Positions 1 through 8,731 of a stretch of DNA of 54,571 bases are shown piece by piece (positions within the stretch are counted from its first letter, which is position 1; the number at the start of each line of letters is the position of its first letter). The DNA lies in assembly GCF_030625865.1 (NCBI RefSeq), contig NZ_DAOUQB010000020.1, positions 1 to 54,571 of the forward strand, read 5' to 3'. The notes under the pieces were generated by a model. That model searched no databases. It was given only the letters and a program-made list of their open reading frames with translations, and was not told where the DNA came from. Made by a program: the position numbers and the translations under genes. The DNA is from Anaerotignum sp. GTDB taxonomy: Bacteria; Bacillota; Clostridia; Lachnospirales; Anaerotignaceae.

Positions 1-1
1 G

Positions 2-475
2 GTAACGATTTCAACGACTTCCCAAGAAACACGGCTATCAGCCATTACTCCAAGATCTTATTATGAATATTGGGACTTTGATGAAGATACGCCTTTTGCA
101 CCGGGTCCTTACCGTTCAAATAAAAGAACAGAAAAAACTACAGTGCGTTTAGGGCAAAAAATAACACAAGTATCTTTAACAGGAGTCGCTTTCATTGTTT
201 GCACTGGCTTATTCGGTCCAGGCGCTGGGGCATGTTGTGGTGCATTTACTTACAAGGGAATAGATGAAATCTATGATTGGCTAAATGCTTTTAATCCAGA
301 AGCAAGTTGTTTGTATGTGAAAAAAACTACATGGACGAACGGAAACCCAGATTTAAATTCTAGTACTATGAAATATTATTTTAAAATAAGAACACAATAT
401 TACAAGGATTCCAAATTTAAAGAATACCACTCAGGCGGCACTTTATACGGTGTTCAGTCTATTGTAAATCATTAA
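2..475 (+). CDS. Partial hypothetical protein (5' end outside window)
   Basis: The frame is open from base 2 to the TAA at 473-475, giving 157 codons without a credible start, so the gene very probably begins upstream of the window. A GTG at 143 could be read as a start but has no Shine-Dalgarno sequence and the frame continues upstream of it. The visible part has a polar N-side with several aromatic and acidic residues (YYEYWDFDED), then a hydrophobic Gly/Cys-rich stretch around residues 56-82 ending in GACCGAF, then a Lys/Tyr-rich tail. The hydrophobic stretch could be one membrane segment. I do not recognise a family. It is followed 24 bp later by a small membrane protein gene and then a terminator, so the two probably form the end of one operon. 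Confidence 0.6.
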   Translation, partial: VTISTTSQETRLSAITPRSYYEYWDFDEDTPFAPGPYRSNKRTEKTTVRLGQKITQVSLTGVAFIVCTGLFGPGAGACCGAFTYKGIDEIYDWLNAFNPEASCLYVKKTTWTNGNPDLNSSTMKYYFKIRTQYYKDSKFKEYHSGGTLYGVQSIVNH

Positions 476-499
476 GTAAATTAAAGGGAGAGATACTGT

Positions 500-688
500 A
501 TGATTTTATTTTGGGGACTGATTATGTTTTTAGGATATCTTATAGATAAATACTTAATCCGCCCAAGATTAGGGAGGAAAATTCCTGACACCTTTATAGA
601 TTGGCTTAAAGAAGGATTTGACAATGAGCGTCGCCAAGCAAAAGAACTCTTAGAAAACATACGAGAATCTTTTCAAAAAAGCAAATGA
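500..688 (+). CDS. Small membrane protein, unknown function
   Basis: A 62-residue protein with a clear ribosome binding site (AAGGGAGAG, about 7 nt before the ATG). Residues 2-17 are hydrophobic (ILFWGLIMFLGYLI) and fit one N-terminal membrane anchor. The rest is basic and helical, ending in a charged segment (residues 39-62) that looks like a short coiled coil on the cytoplasmic side. It lies 24 bp after the partial gene and just before a terminator hairpin, so it is the last gene of that unit. No family is recognised; a role as accessory subunit to the upstream product is only a guess. Confidence 0.6.
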   Translation: MILFWGLIMFLGYLIDKYLIRPRLGRKIPDTFIDWLKEGFDNERRQAKELLENIRESFQKSK

Positions 689-703
689 TTACAGAATGAA
701 TAA

Positions 704-742
704 GGGTGTCATAAACAATAAGTTTGTGCCACCCTCTTTTAA
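704..742 (+). terminator. Intrinsic terminator after the small membrane protein
   Basis: Stem GGGTG-CATAAAC against GTTTGTG-CACCC with one mismatch and a 5-nt loop, followed by TCTTTT. It closes the two-gene unit at the window start. Confidence 0.65.
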
Positions 743-763
743 TAGATTTTATTTTTTGTTCCC

Positions 764-792
764 TTTACCCCAATTTATAAATATGGTATAAT
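764..792 (+). promoter_or_regulatory. Promoter for the DUF4321 gene
   Basis: TATAAT at 787-792 with an extended -10 (TGG directly before it) and TTTACC 17 bp upstream at 764-769. The transcript would start about 80 nt before the TTG start of the next gene. Confidence 0.65.
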
Positions 793-877
793 AGTTTGGA
801 TTGAGCGGCGGAATACTTTTTCTATGCCGCTCTCAATATGTTTTATCAGTACAGCGCTATGAAGGAGGCCGGCAATT

Positions 878-1135
878 TTGAAGGGACAAACACGAAATGT
901 ATGGGTTTTGATTTTATTTCTTTTAGCCGGTGTTGTTTTAGGCGGTTTTATTGGAAGTCTCTTTTCCGATGTTCCAGCTTTAAGTTGGCTAGCCTATGGC
1001 AATAAGTTTGGTCTTTCTTCCCCACTTGTATTGGATATTGGCGTACTTACCTTACAATTTGCGTTCACTATCCGATTTACCATTGCGGGAATTATCGGCA
1101 TTGTCATTGCACTTTTGATGTATCGCAAACTGTAA
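878..1135 (+). CDS. DUF4321 family membrane protein
   Basis: An 85-residue protein starting at TTG with a strong AAGGAGG 9 nt upstream. Two hydrophobic segments are visible, about residues 8-28 (VWVLILFLLAGVVLGGFIGS) and 62-81, separated by a short loop with a conserved-looking YGNKFGL motif. Size, topology and position directly before mreB match the clostridial DUF4321 family, for which I know of no defined biochemical role. It has its own promoter and terminator, so it is probably transcribed separately from mreBCD. Confidence 0.75.
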   Translation: MKGQTRNVWVLILFLLAGVVLGGFIGSLFSDVPALSWLAYGNKFGLSSPLVLDIGVLTLQFAFTIRFTIAGIIGIVIALLMYRKL

Positions 1136-1142
1136 TCCTCAT

Positions 1143-1164
1143 AGCCGCTTGGCGGCTTTTTTTT
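1143..1164 (+). terminator. Intrinsic terminator
   Basis: AGCCGC-TTG-GCGGCT followed by eight T residues, directly after the DUF4321 gene. Confidence 0.85.
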
Positions 1165-1218
1165 GTCGTTTTTCCAAATATAAAAACGATGCTTTTAGAA
1201 AAAGGAATCCGTTTCTTA

Positions 1219-1247
1219 TTGAAAAGAATGTTAAAAAGATGTATGAT
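1219..1247 (+). promoter_or_regulatory. Promoter for the mreBCD operon
   Basis: TTGAAA at 1219-1224, a 17-bp spacer, and TATGAT at 1242-1247, a good sigma-A match 92 bp before the mreB start. Confidence 0.65.
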
Positions 1248-1339
1248 AAAATATAAGGCTTTTATAGAAACATTGCTAATATAAGCAATTAAAATCTGTA
1301 TATTACACAGAGTTTTCCTATAAAGAAAGGGGCATAAAA

Positions 1340-2368
1340 ATGTTTTCGAAAGACATGGGTATCGACCTTGGTACCGCTAACACATTGGTGTATATGAAAG
1401 AAAAAGGTATCATCGTAAACGAGCCTTCCGTTGTAGCCATAAATACACAAACCAAAGAGGTTCTTGCCGTTGGAAATGAGGCAAAGGAAATGATCGGTCG
1501 TACTCCAGGCAACATTGTGGCAATTCGTCCCATGAAAGATGGTGTCATTGCCGATTTTGATGTAACACAGGCAATGTTGCGTTATTTTATCAATAAAGCC
1601 TATGTTCGATCTATGTTTGGTCCAAAGCCTCGCATTGTTATTTGTGTACCCTCCGGCGTCACAGAAGTAGAGAAAAGAGCCGTTTTAGAGGCTGCTATTG
1701 CTGCCGGTTCAAAGGATAAAGATACTTACCTGATCGAAGAACCAATGGCTGCATCCATTGGCGCAGGCCTCCCCATTGCTGAGCCTTCGGGTAGCATGGT
1801 TGTTGATATTGGCGGCGGTACCAGTGAAGTTGCCGTTATCTCCCTTGGGGGTATCGTAACCAGCACATCCCTCCGGGTTGCAGGTGATGCCTTGGATAAT
1901 GCCATCGTAAACTTTATTAAAAAAGAATTTAACCTTGCCATTGGTGATCGTACAGCCGAAGAAATCAAAATTACCATTGGTTCAACCTTTTCTTTGGAAC
2001 AAGAAGAGTCCATGGAAATACGAGGACGAGATTTAATCAATGGGTTGCCCAAAACCATTGCCGTTACCTCCATCCAAATTCGAGAAGCACTCTCTGAACC
2101 TGTGAACTCAATTATTGAAACAATTAAGCAAACCTTGGAAGCAACACCTCCTGAACTGGCTGCTGATATTATGGAATTTGGGATAACCCTTACCGGTGGC
2201 GGTGCTTTACTCAGAGGCCTAGATAAATTGATTTATTCAGAAACAGGTATGCCCGTACATGTGGCAAACGAGCCCTTAAACTGCGTTGCCATGGGAACCG
2301 GCCTTGTTTTGGAGCACATTGATACATTAAAATCCGTGCTGATCTCTCCCAGAAAGGCACTCTTTTAA
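1340..2368 (+). CDS. mreB: Rod shape-determining protein MreB
   Basis: Bacterial actin homologue that polymerises on the inner face of the membrane and guides the elongasome during rod growth. The 342-residue length is normal. Visible actin-fold motifs are phosphate-1 DLGTANT (residues 9-15), the phosphate-2 type [11 protein letters not shown] near residue 155, and the adenosine motif TGGGALLRG near residue 285. The N-terminus ([11 protein letters not shown]) resembles other Gram-positive MreB proteins. The ATG has AAAGAAAGGGG upstream. mreC and mreD follow, then a PBP2-type transpeptidase, which is the usual elongation set. The C-terminal tail SPRKALF is normal for MreB rather than Mbl. Confidence 0.97.
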   Translation: MFSKDMGIDLGTANTLVYMKEKGIIVNEPSVVAINTQTKEVLAVGNEAKEMIGRTPGNIVAIRPMKDGVIADFDVTQAMLRYFINKAYVRSMFGPKPRIVICVPSGVTEVEKRAVLEAAIAAGSKDKDTYLIEEPMAASIGAGLPIAEPSGSMVVDIGGGTSEVAVISLGGIVTSTSLRVAGDALDNAIVNFIKKEFNLAIGDRTAEEIKITIGSTFSLEQEESMEIRGRDLINGLPKTIAVTSIQIREALSEPVNSIIETIKQTLEATPPELAADIMEFGITLTGGGALLRGLDKLIYSETGMPVHVANEPLNCVAMGTGLVLEHIDTLKSVLISPRKALF

Positions 2369-2416
2369 CTTTAAAAATATTAGGGTATATCTTTAACCTT
2401 GAAGGAGCGTTATACT

Positions 2417-3262
2417 TTGATTCAATTTTGGGAAGAACATAAAAAGAAAATTATTGCTGTGATTGCAATCGCTATTACCGCCATTGCATTATTTGCGGGT
2501 GGAAAAAATTTAAATGCCTCTGCACTGGAAAGTGTCATAGGCTTTGTTGTTACGCCCTTTCAAGATTTAACAACGGGTATCGGAAGCTGGGTGGAAAATA
2601 CCGCCGCATCTGCCAAGGATAAGTCTACCCTTTTAGAGGAAAATGCAAAACTCAAGGAAGAAGTTGCGAAGTTACAGGATGAAAATAAACGTCTTGAGGA
2701 ATATGAAAAAGAAAATGAAACCCTATCTTCTTTACTGAAAATTTCTCAAAAATACCCTGAATACAAAAGCACAGGAACAAAGATTATCGCCAAAAATCCT
2801 GGCGTTTGGTACAATACCTTCACAATTAATAAAGGAACCGGAGATAATGTGTCTGCAAATATGATTTTAATTGCATCAGGAGGCGTTGTAGGAAAAATTC
2901 TTGAAAGCGGTAACAATTACTCTAAAGCCCAGTCCATCCTGGATAGCAGAAGCGCCGTGCCCGCAATGAGCCTGCGCACAGGAGATTTAGGCGTTGTAAA
3001 GGGAGATTATACCCTTATGAATGATGGCCTGTGCAAAATGGAATACATCGATGGCGAAGCCCAGATTGCGGTAGGTGATGAAATTGTAACCTCTTTCCTT
3101 TCTGACGTTTATCCCGAAGGTCTTTCCATCGGGAAAGTTGTAAAAATAGAAACTGATACCAATGGTCTAACAAAATATGCTGTTATTGAGCCTTTTGTTG
3201 ATTTGAAACATTTGGATACCCTTTTGGTTATTGATAAAAATACACTGGAGGAAGCCCCTTGA
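2417..3262 (+). CDS. mreC: Rod shape-determining protein MreC
   Basis: Membrane-anchored scaffold that links MreB to cell-wall synthases outside the membrane. I place the start at TTG 2417 because GAAGGAG at 2401-2407 is 9 nt before it; the longer reading from TTG 2399 would include that ribosome binding site within the coding region. The protein of about 281 residues has a cytoplasmic basic start (EEHKKK), one membrane helix near residues 13-29, a coiled coil near residues 65-105 (EENAKLKEEVAKLQDENKRL), and the beta-rich MreC domain with GVVGKI and DGLCKMEYI motifs. It overlaps mreD by 4 nt, indicating translational coupling. Confidence 0.95.
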   Translation: MIQFWEEHKKKIIAVIAIAITAIALFAGGKNLNASALESVIGFVVTPFQDLTTGIGSWVENTAASAKDKSTLLEENAKLKEEVAKLQDENKRLEEYEKENETLSSLLKISQKYPEYKSTGTKIIAKNPGVWYNTFTINKGTGDNVSANMILIASGGVVGKILESGNNYSKAQSILDSRSAVPAMSLRTGDLGVVKGDYTLMNDGLCKMEYIDGEAQIAVGDEIVTSFLSDVYPEGLSIGKVVKIETDTNGLTKYAVIEPFVDLKHLDTLLVIDKNTLEEAP

Positions 3263-3771
3263 GAATCATCATTGCCACCGTTATTGTGTTGATTAATTTC
3301 ATATTGCAAACAACCCTATTTCAGCACCTTGCAATTCAAGGTGTTTTCCCTAATACAGCTTTAATTATCGTGGTTTCTTATGCCCTTTTGCGTGGCAGTA
3401 AAGAAGGCTGTATTATAGGTATCTGCTCGGGCTTGTTATTTGATATTTTTTTCGGCACCACAACGGGGTATTACGGGCTGTTGTTTTTTATAATTTGTTT
3501 TTTTACAGGAAAGAGTCAAAAAAATTTTTATCGAGAAAATTACCTCCTTCCCATTATATTTTGTACAATGGCAGCAGGGACCTATGAAACTTTCCAATTT
3601 GTTTCAGAATTGATATTGCGTAAAAACGGAAATATTCTTTTTTTTATAATAAAAATTTTACTTCCTACCATCGTGTATACAGCAATCGTTACAGTGCCTA
3701 TATACCGAATATTATTTGGTGTAAACGAATGGTTAGAGCTGAAAGAAAAGTATAAATACCGTTTGTTTTAA
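3259..3771 (+). CDS. mreD: Rod shape-determining protein MreD
   Basis: Integral membrane partner of MreC in the elongation complex. The 170-residue protein starts at TTG inside the mreC stop (TTGA overlap) with GGAGG 8 nt upstream. It has about five hydrophobic helices and the family hallmark GLLFDIFFGTTTGYYGL near residue 56-72. Low sequence conservation is normal for this family; the assignment rests on topology, the hallmark and gene order. Confidence 0.92.
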   Translation: MRIIIATVIVLINFILQTTLFQHLAIQGVFPNTALIIVVSYALLRGSKEGCIIGICSGLLFDIFFGTTTGYYGLLFFIICFFTGKSQKNFYRENYLLPIIFCTMAAGTYETFQFVSELILRKNGNILFFIIKILLPTIVYTAIVTVPIYRILFGVNEWLELKEKYKYRLF

Positions 3772-3790
3772 AATTTCAACTTGATCAATG

Positions 3791-3818
3791 AAAGCATTTC
3801 ACTGAAAAAATGCTTTTT
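3791..3818 (+). terminator. Hairpin between mreD and the PBP gene
   Basis: AAAGCATTT and AAATGCTTT arms with a loop of about 8 nt, then a short T run. It may stop part of the mreBCD transcripts, which would make transpeptidase expression lower or separately driven. Confidence 0.6.
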
Positions 3819-3881
3819 GGGATACTATTACGATAACCATAAAAATTTTGACATACCGTCTGTTTCCAATAGGAGGAACCG

Positions 3882-6719
3882 ATGAGATATTATTTCGACC
3901 ATTTTTTTGAATTATGTAAAAGCCGAATTTTCGTAATGCTTTGCGGAATTTTTTTGCTTTTCTTCATTTTGATATTGCGTCTGTTTTCCTTGCAAATTAT
4001 TCATGGCGAAGACTATGATGAATCTATTACTGCCAGTGTTTCCAAAACCGTTAACGTCCCTGCCCCTCGCGGCAATATTTATGATCGTAACGGCATTCCA
4101 TTGGCAACCAATACCGTAGCATATTCTGTCCAAATTGACGATAGCATTACCCTTGATTTAACGAATTACAAGGAGAGCCTTCTTTTACAATTAACAGAAT
4201 TTTTATGGGAACAAGGGGCAACCCCCATGGATACCCTGCCAATATCCGCCTCCGCTCCATACACTTTTTCTTTTGAAGGTTCCGGAAAGGAACAAAAAAA
4301 AGCAGAGAAAGACTGGAAAGAATCCTTGGATTTTCCCAATGAAATGCTGGGAGCTTCCCCCGCAGAAAGTCTCAATTACTTATTTGAAAAATATCATGCG
4401 CCCGCCTCTTATACACAGGCACAAAAAAGAGCTTATGTTTCTTATTCAATTTCTTTAAGTGATAAAAACATAATGGCGTTAACCTTGGTTCAAAAATTAG
4501 TAGAATACGGCGAAACACTGTCGGATGAACTTCCCTTGGCAAGAACATACCCTTATACCTTGCAGTTTAATGAAAGCAAAACCAGAGAGGAAAGCTGGAA
4601 ATCAAGTGTTGGTATGGAAGACGACGAACTCAGCTATGACTCCCTGCAAACATTGGATTATTTAAGGGATTATTTCGGCCTTCCAGAGGGTTTGCCAACA
4701 GATGTGTTAAGAAACGCCGTGGGGATTCGTTATTCCCTGTATTTGCAACGGTATCAGCAATATAAATCCGTTACGGTTGCTACAGATATCAGTGAAAAAA
4801 CATTGGCTTATGTTGAAGAAAATCAAGATATCTTTCCTAATGTTCTTGTGGATACTGTTTCCCTGAGAGAATATCCCCAAGGCCAATATTTCTCTCATAT
4901 TCTTGGTTATATTCGCCAAATGACCGAAGCCGATTATGCATTATATAAAGATGATATGGATTCAGAAGGAAACCCTATTTATTCCCAAACAGATATTGTG
5001 GGACAAACGGGCATGGAAAAGCTTTACGAGCGTCAGCTCAATGGCACGGATGGCAAGGTCTCCATAGAGGTAGATAACCAGGGTCGCCGTATGAGTGTAA
5101 TTGATTCAACGGAACCGATTTCAGGAAAAGATATTTTTCTGACACTAGACAGTAAGCTGCAAAAAGTTGCTTATGATACCCTGGAAGCCGAACTTCGCAA
5201 AGCCATTATCAGAAATCTAACTTTTTCGGGCAAAAAATCTGTGTCTATTATAGATATGTTCACCGCTATGATTAAAGCAAATCATATTTCTGCATCCAAA
5301 ATTATGAAATCGACGGAAGGCGTTCAAAAACAGATTTATGACCGCTTTTTAGCAGCAAATCCGGATTTTTCAAAGGATGACGAGGATGCTGTTTCAAGGG
5401 TACAATCTTATCTGCTTGATAGTTTGTCACGGGGCTCCTTTACCACAAGAGAAGCACTTTTGGTAAGCATGGAACAAGGTACTTTGACTGCCACCGAGGA
5501 AGAGAAGGCAAGCGTGCAAAACGGAATTGTCTCTCCCTTGACAATGGTGTTAAATAAGCTAAACAGTGGTGAATTCAGCCCTGCAGCCACAGCCTTAGAT
5601 CCTTGCACAGGCTCTGTGTTTGTTACAAAAGTAGGAACGGGTGAGGTGTTAGCCAGTGTTTCTTATCCCTCCTATGATAATAATGAACTTGTGAATAACT
5701 TTAATAATAGTTATTATAACGGCCTTTTGCAAGATGGAAATACACCCTTGGTAAATCGACCTTTAAAACAGAAAAAGGCGCCAGGTTCCACGTTTAAAAT
5801 GGTTACGGCACTGGCCGGTTTAGAAACGGGCGCTATTACAACAAATACTTATATTCGAGACATGGGGATTTTCAAAGACGCAGGCAAGCCTTATGCTCGC
5901 TGTTGGCTTTACAGTAATAATGGAGGAAGCCATGGCATTTTGGATGTAGCGGCCGCATTAGAGGTATCCTGTAACTACTTTTTCTATGAAGTGGCCTATC
6001 GCATGGGTAATGCCAAAGATGGTACCACGGAACAAGGCATTACTACTTTAAATGAATATATGGCTGCCTTTGGCCTAAATACTTTGACAGGCTTAGAATT
6101 GGATGAATACGCACCGACAATGGCTTCCCCTTACTATAAGGAACGTACTGTAAAAACCTTTAATCCCGATGCAACAACGAGCCAAACCCGCTGGACAGAC
6201 GGTGATACCATTCGTGCTGCCATCGGACAATCGGTAAATAGTTATACACCTGCACAAATAACAAAATATGTCTCAACTCTTGCAAACGGAGGAACATTAT
6301 ACCGCTTGCATATGGTTAGTCATTTGCAAAATCCCGATGGCTCCCTATATTATCGTGCGGATGAAACCATCGAAAATGTAACAGAATTTCAAGAAGCAAA
6401 CCTGCAAAAAGTATATCAAGGTATGTATCAGGTTACATCAGGCCCTCGTGGTACCCTGCGCAATTCCTTTGCGAATTTCCCCGTAATGGTTGCCGCAAAA
6501 TCAGGTACTGCCGAGGAGGATAAAAGCAGAAGCTCTCATACATGGCTTGTTTGTTTTGCACCTTATAAAGATCCTCAAATTGCAATTACTGTTATGATTC
6601 CTTTTGGTGAAGGCAGCGGTACCCCCGCACCGGAAGTTGCAAAGGCTATCATTACCGAATATCTTGGGTTGGATTACACACCTGAAAATACCAATTTACA
6701 AACTGTCTTGACACAATGA
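3882..6719 (+). CDS. mrdA: Class B penicillin-binding protein, PBP2/MrdA-like transpeptidase
   Basis: Monofunctional DD-transpeptidase that cross-links peptidoglycan during elongation, working with RodA (encoded 2 kb downstream) and MreBCD. One membrane anchor lies near residues 15-38. The PBP dimerisation domain follows (APRGNIYDRNGIPLA near residue 60, GQTGMEKLYERQLNG near residue 370). The transpeptidase domain shows all three motifs: S636-T-F-K, S696-C-N and K873-S-G-T. At 945 residues it is much longer than E. coli PBP2 (about 630). Extra segments are inserted in the pedestal and between the dimerisation domain and the catalytic domain (about residues 440-570, helical and charged), as in other clostridial PBP2 proteins I know of. 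AGGAGG precedes the ATG. The TGA overlaps a downstream ATG, but minC most likely starts at 6734. Confidence 0.93.
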   Translation: MRYYFDHFFELCKSRIFVMLCGIFLLFFILILRLFSLQIIHGEDYDESITASVSKTVNVPAPRGNIYDRNGIPLATNTVAYSVQIDDSITLDLTNYKESLLLQLTEFLWEQGATPMDTLPISASAPYTFSFEGSGKEQKKAEKDWKESLDFPNEMLGASPAESLNYLFEKYHAPASYTQAQKRAYVSYSISLSDKNIMALTLVQKLVEYGETLSDELPLARTYPYTLQFNESKTREESWKSSVGMEDDELSYDSLQTLDYLRDYFGLPEGLPTDVLRNAVGIRYSLYLQRYQQYKSVTVATDISEKTLAYVEENQDIFPNVLVDTVSLREYPQGQYFSHILGYIRQMTEADYALYKDDMDSEGNPIYSQTDIVGQTGMEKLYERQLNGTDGKVSIEVDNQGRRMSVIDSTEPISGKDIFLTLDSKLQKVAYDTLEAELRKAIIRNLTFSGKKSVSIIDMFTAMIKANHISASKIMKSTEGVQKQIYDRFLAANPDFSKDDEDAVSRVQSYLLDSLSRGSFTTREALLVSMEQGTLTATEEEKASVQNGIVSPLTMVLNKLNSGEFSPAATALDPCTGSVFVTKVGTGEVLASVSYPSYDNNELVNNFNNSYYNGLLQDGNTPLVNRPLKQKKAPGSTFKMVTALAGLETGAITTNTYIRDMGIFKDAGKPYARCWLYSNNGGSHGILDVAAALEVSCNYFFYEVAYRMGNAKDGTTEQGITTLNEYMAAFGLNTLTGLELDEYAPTMASPYYKERTVKTFNPDATTSQTRWTDGDTIRAAIGQSVNSYTPAQITKYVSTLANGGTLYRLHMVSHLQNPDGSLYYRADETIENVTEFQEANLQKVYQGMYQVTSGPRGTLRNSFANFPVMVAAKSGTAEEDKSRSSHTWLVCFAPYKDPQIAITVMIPFGEGSGTPAPEVAKAIITEYLGLDYTPENTNLQTVLTQ

Positions 6720-6733
6720 TACAGGAGGGTATT

Positions 6734-7366
6734 ATGAATTTAGAAAACTATGTTATTTTCAAAGGAACAAAGGACGGTGTTACCGTACTTTTTGAAGAAG
6801 ATGCACCTTTTAATGTTCTTTGCGAACAATTGGAAAAGAAAGTACAGGAAGCAGGGAAATTTTTCGATAATGTAAAAACTTCTTTGGCATTTAAAGGTCA
6901 TACATTTTCTGATGAAGAAGAGCAGGAATTGCTCCGTATTATCACTGAGCATACCACCATGGAAATCACTTTCCTTAAAACAGAAAATAATGAGTTGCTT
7001 CAATTGACAAATTTATTGGAAAAAGAAATGGCTCCCCATAACCTTACAAAATTTCATAAAGGCTCTCTGCGAAATGGGCAAAAAATTGAATTTGATGGCA
7101 GTGTTGTAGTGATTGGCGATGTAAACCCCGGTGCGGAACTTAAGGCAACAGGAAATATCATTGTTCTGGGTCAGCTAAAAGGTATGGCTCATGCAGGATG
7201 TCAAGGAATGACTGATGCTTTTATTGCGGCTGTTTATATGGCACCCGTTCAATTGAGAATTGGTGACATAATTACCCGCTTCCCGGAAGAAAATAAACGA
7301 GGTCCAAAGCCACCAGAATACGCTTTTGTACAAAAAGGGCAAATTTTCGTCATGGCATTGTCGTAA
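6734..7366 (+). CDS. minC: Septum site-determining protein MinC
   Basis: Inhibitor of FtsZ polymerisation, carried to the cell poles by MinD. I choose ATG 6734, which has AGGAGG at 6722-6727; the ATG at 6716 overlaps the PBP stop and would place that site within the gene. The protein is about 210 residues. The N-terminal alpha/beta domain (1-100) is poorly conserved. The C-terminal beta-helix domain is clear: SLRNGQKIEFDGSVVVIGDVNPGAEL near residues 110-136, then GNIIVLGQLKGMAHAG, the MinD-binding surface. It precedes minD and minE in the standard order. Confidence 0.95.
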   Translation: MNLENYVIFKGTKDGVTVLFEEDAPFNVLCEQLEKKVQEAGKFFDNVKTSLAFKGHTFSDEEEQELLRIITEHTTMEITFLKTENNELLQLTNLLEKEMAPHNLTKFHKGSLRNGQKIEFDGSVVVIGDVNPGAELKATGNIIVLGQLKGMAHAGCQGMTDAFIAAVYMAPVQLRIGDIITRFPEENKRGPKPPEYAFVQKGQIFVMALS

Positions 7367-7510
7367 TATAGTATTATTTTTCTGTTTTAACTAAAAAAAA
7401 TGGATGCAAATCTTGCTGGTTTTTGTTAATATAGTAGTATATACGAAGCACCCTACATGATTTATCTTAGGGAAAGAGAAAAATTGACTTCTGGATTAGG
7501 AGGAACATAA

Positions 7511-8308
7511 ATGAGTGAAGTAATCGTAATCACCAGTGGAAAAGGCGGTGTAGGAAAAACAACTACAAGCGCTAACCTTGGCTGCGGTTTAGCGGTATTA
7601 GGTAAAAAAGTTGCATTAGTAGATGCCGATATTGGTCTGCGCAACCTTGACGTTGTTATGGGCTTGGAAAATAGAATTGTTTATGACCTTGTTGATGTTG
7701 TTGAAGGCAACTGTCGTTTAAAACAAGCATTGATTAAGGACAAGCGTTATGACGGGCTTTTTCTTTTGCCCGCAGCCCAAACAAGAGATAAGGATGCCGT
7801 TTCTCCCGAACAGATGCAAAAGCTTTGTGATAGCTTAAAGGAGGAAGGTTTCGATTTTATCTTAATTGACTGCCCAGCAGGTATTGAACAGGGTTTTAAA
7901 AATGCAATTGCCGGCGCCGACAGAGCTGTTGTTGTAACAACCCCTGAGGTCTCCGCCGTACGTGATGCAGATCGTATTATTGGTCTTCTGGAGGCAAACG
8001 GCTTAAACAACCCTATGCTGATTCTCAATCGTCTGCGTATCGATTTGGTACAAAGAGGCGATATGATGAATATCGAAGACGTTACAGAAATTTTAGCCGT
8101 TGATATACTGGGTGTTGTACCCGATGACGAAGCAATTGTAATTGCAACAAACAAGGGGGAACCTGCCGTAAACAATCAGGAATCTCGGGCAGGACAGGCC
8201 TATAGAAATATTGTGCAGCGTATTATGGGACAAGAAGTACCAATTATGTCCTTTGAAGAAGAGCCCGTAAGCTTTTTTGAAAAGCTAAAAGGCCTTTTCC
8301 GTCATTAA
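7511..8308 (+). CDS. minD: Septum site-determining ATPase MinD
   Basis: Membrane-associated ParA-type ATPase that recruits MinC and is released by MinE, producing pole-to-pole oscillation. The deviant Walker A GKGGVGKTT lies at residues 10-18, DADIGLRNLD at about 40-49, and DCPAGIEQGF near 119. The C-terminal amphipathic membrane-targeting helix (FFEKLKGLFRH) is intact. Length 265 is normal. TAGGAGG is 8 nt before the ATG. A 144-bp gap from minC may hold a separate promoter, but no clean -35/-10 pair was seen. Confidence 0.97.
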   Translation: MSEVIVITSGKGGVGKTTTSANLGCGLAVLGKKVALVDADIGLRNLDVVMGLENRIVYDLVDVVEGNCRLKQALIKDKRYDGLFLLPAAQTRDKDAVSPEQMQKLCDSLKEEGFDFILIDCPAGIEQGFKNAIAGADRAVVVTTPEVSAVRDADRIIGLLEANGLNNPMLILNRLRIDLVQRGDMMNIEDVTEILAVDILGVVPDDEAIVIATNKGEPAVNNQESRAGQAYRNIVQRIMGQEVPIMSFEEEPVSFFEKLKGLFRH

Positions 8309-8340
8309 ATTTCACAACCCAGACGAAAGGATGTGTCCCG

Positions 8341-8625
8341 ATGGATTTCTTTAGCTTCTTTAAAAAGAAAAATACTCCGGCTTCCGGAAGTTTAGCAAAA
8401 GACAGATTAAAACTTGTTTTGGTTCATGATAGAGTAAATTGTTCCTCCCAGGTTCTTGAAATGTTGAAAACAGACATTATTAAAGTTATTTCCAACTATA
8501 TGGAAATAGACGAAGAAGAACTGGATATCCAAATTACACAAACACAGTCCGAAGAAAATAACGGAACAGTTCCTGTATTATATGCAAATATTCCCATTAA
8601 AAGCATGCGTAAAGTACAAGATTAA
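8341..8625 (+). CDS. minE: Cell division topological specificity factor MinE
   Basis: A 94-residue MinE that activates the MinD ATPase and confines MinCD to the poles. The N-terminal membrane-targeting segment (MDFFSFFKKK) is followed by the anti-MinCD helix region AKDRLKLVLVHDR (about residues 20-32) and the C-terminal dimer domain with ISNYMEIDEEELDIQI. It starts 32 bp after minD and ends at a terminator. Presence of MinE rather than DivIVA/MinJ alone points to an oscillating Min system, as in many clostridia. Confidence 0.95.
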   Translation: MDFFSFFKKKNTPASGSLAKDRLKLVLVHDRVNCSSQVLEMLKTDIIKVISNYMEIDEEELDIQITQTQSEENNGTVPVLYANIPIKSMRKVQD

Positions 8626-8638
8626 AAATACAAAAACG

Positions 8639-8683
8639 AGCCGAGAACAGAGTGCCAATTTTGTCACCCTCTCGGCTTTCCTT
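8639..8683 (+). terminator. Intrinsic terminator after minCDE
   Basis: Arms AGCCGAGA (8639-8646) and TCTCGGCT (8670-8677) with a long loop and a T-rich tail. Confidence 0.75.
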
Positions 8684-8731
8684 GTTTTAGCAATACGGGT
8701 AATTAGAATCCCGGGCGGAGGAATTTGACCT

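Noticed and set aside
7381-7510. Promoter directly before minD
   Set aside because: TTGCTG, TATAGT and TATATA are present but spacings are 11 or 19 bp, so no pair is convincing.
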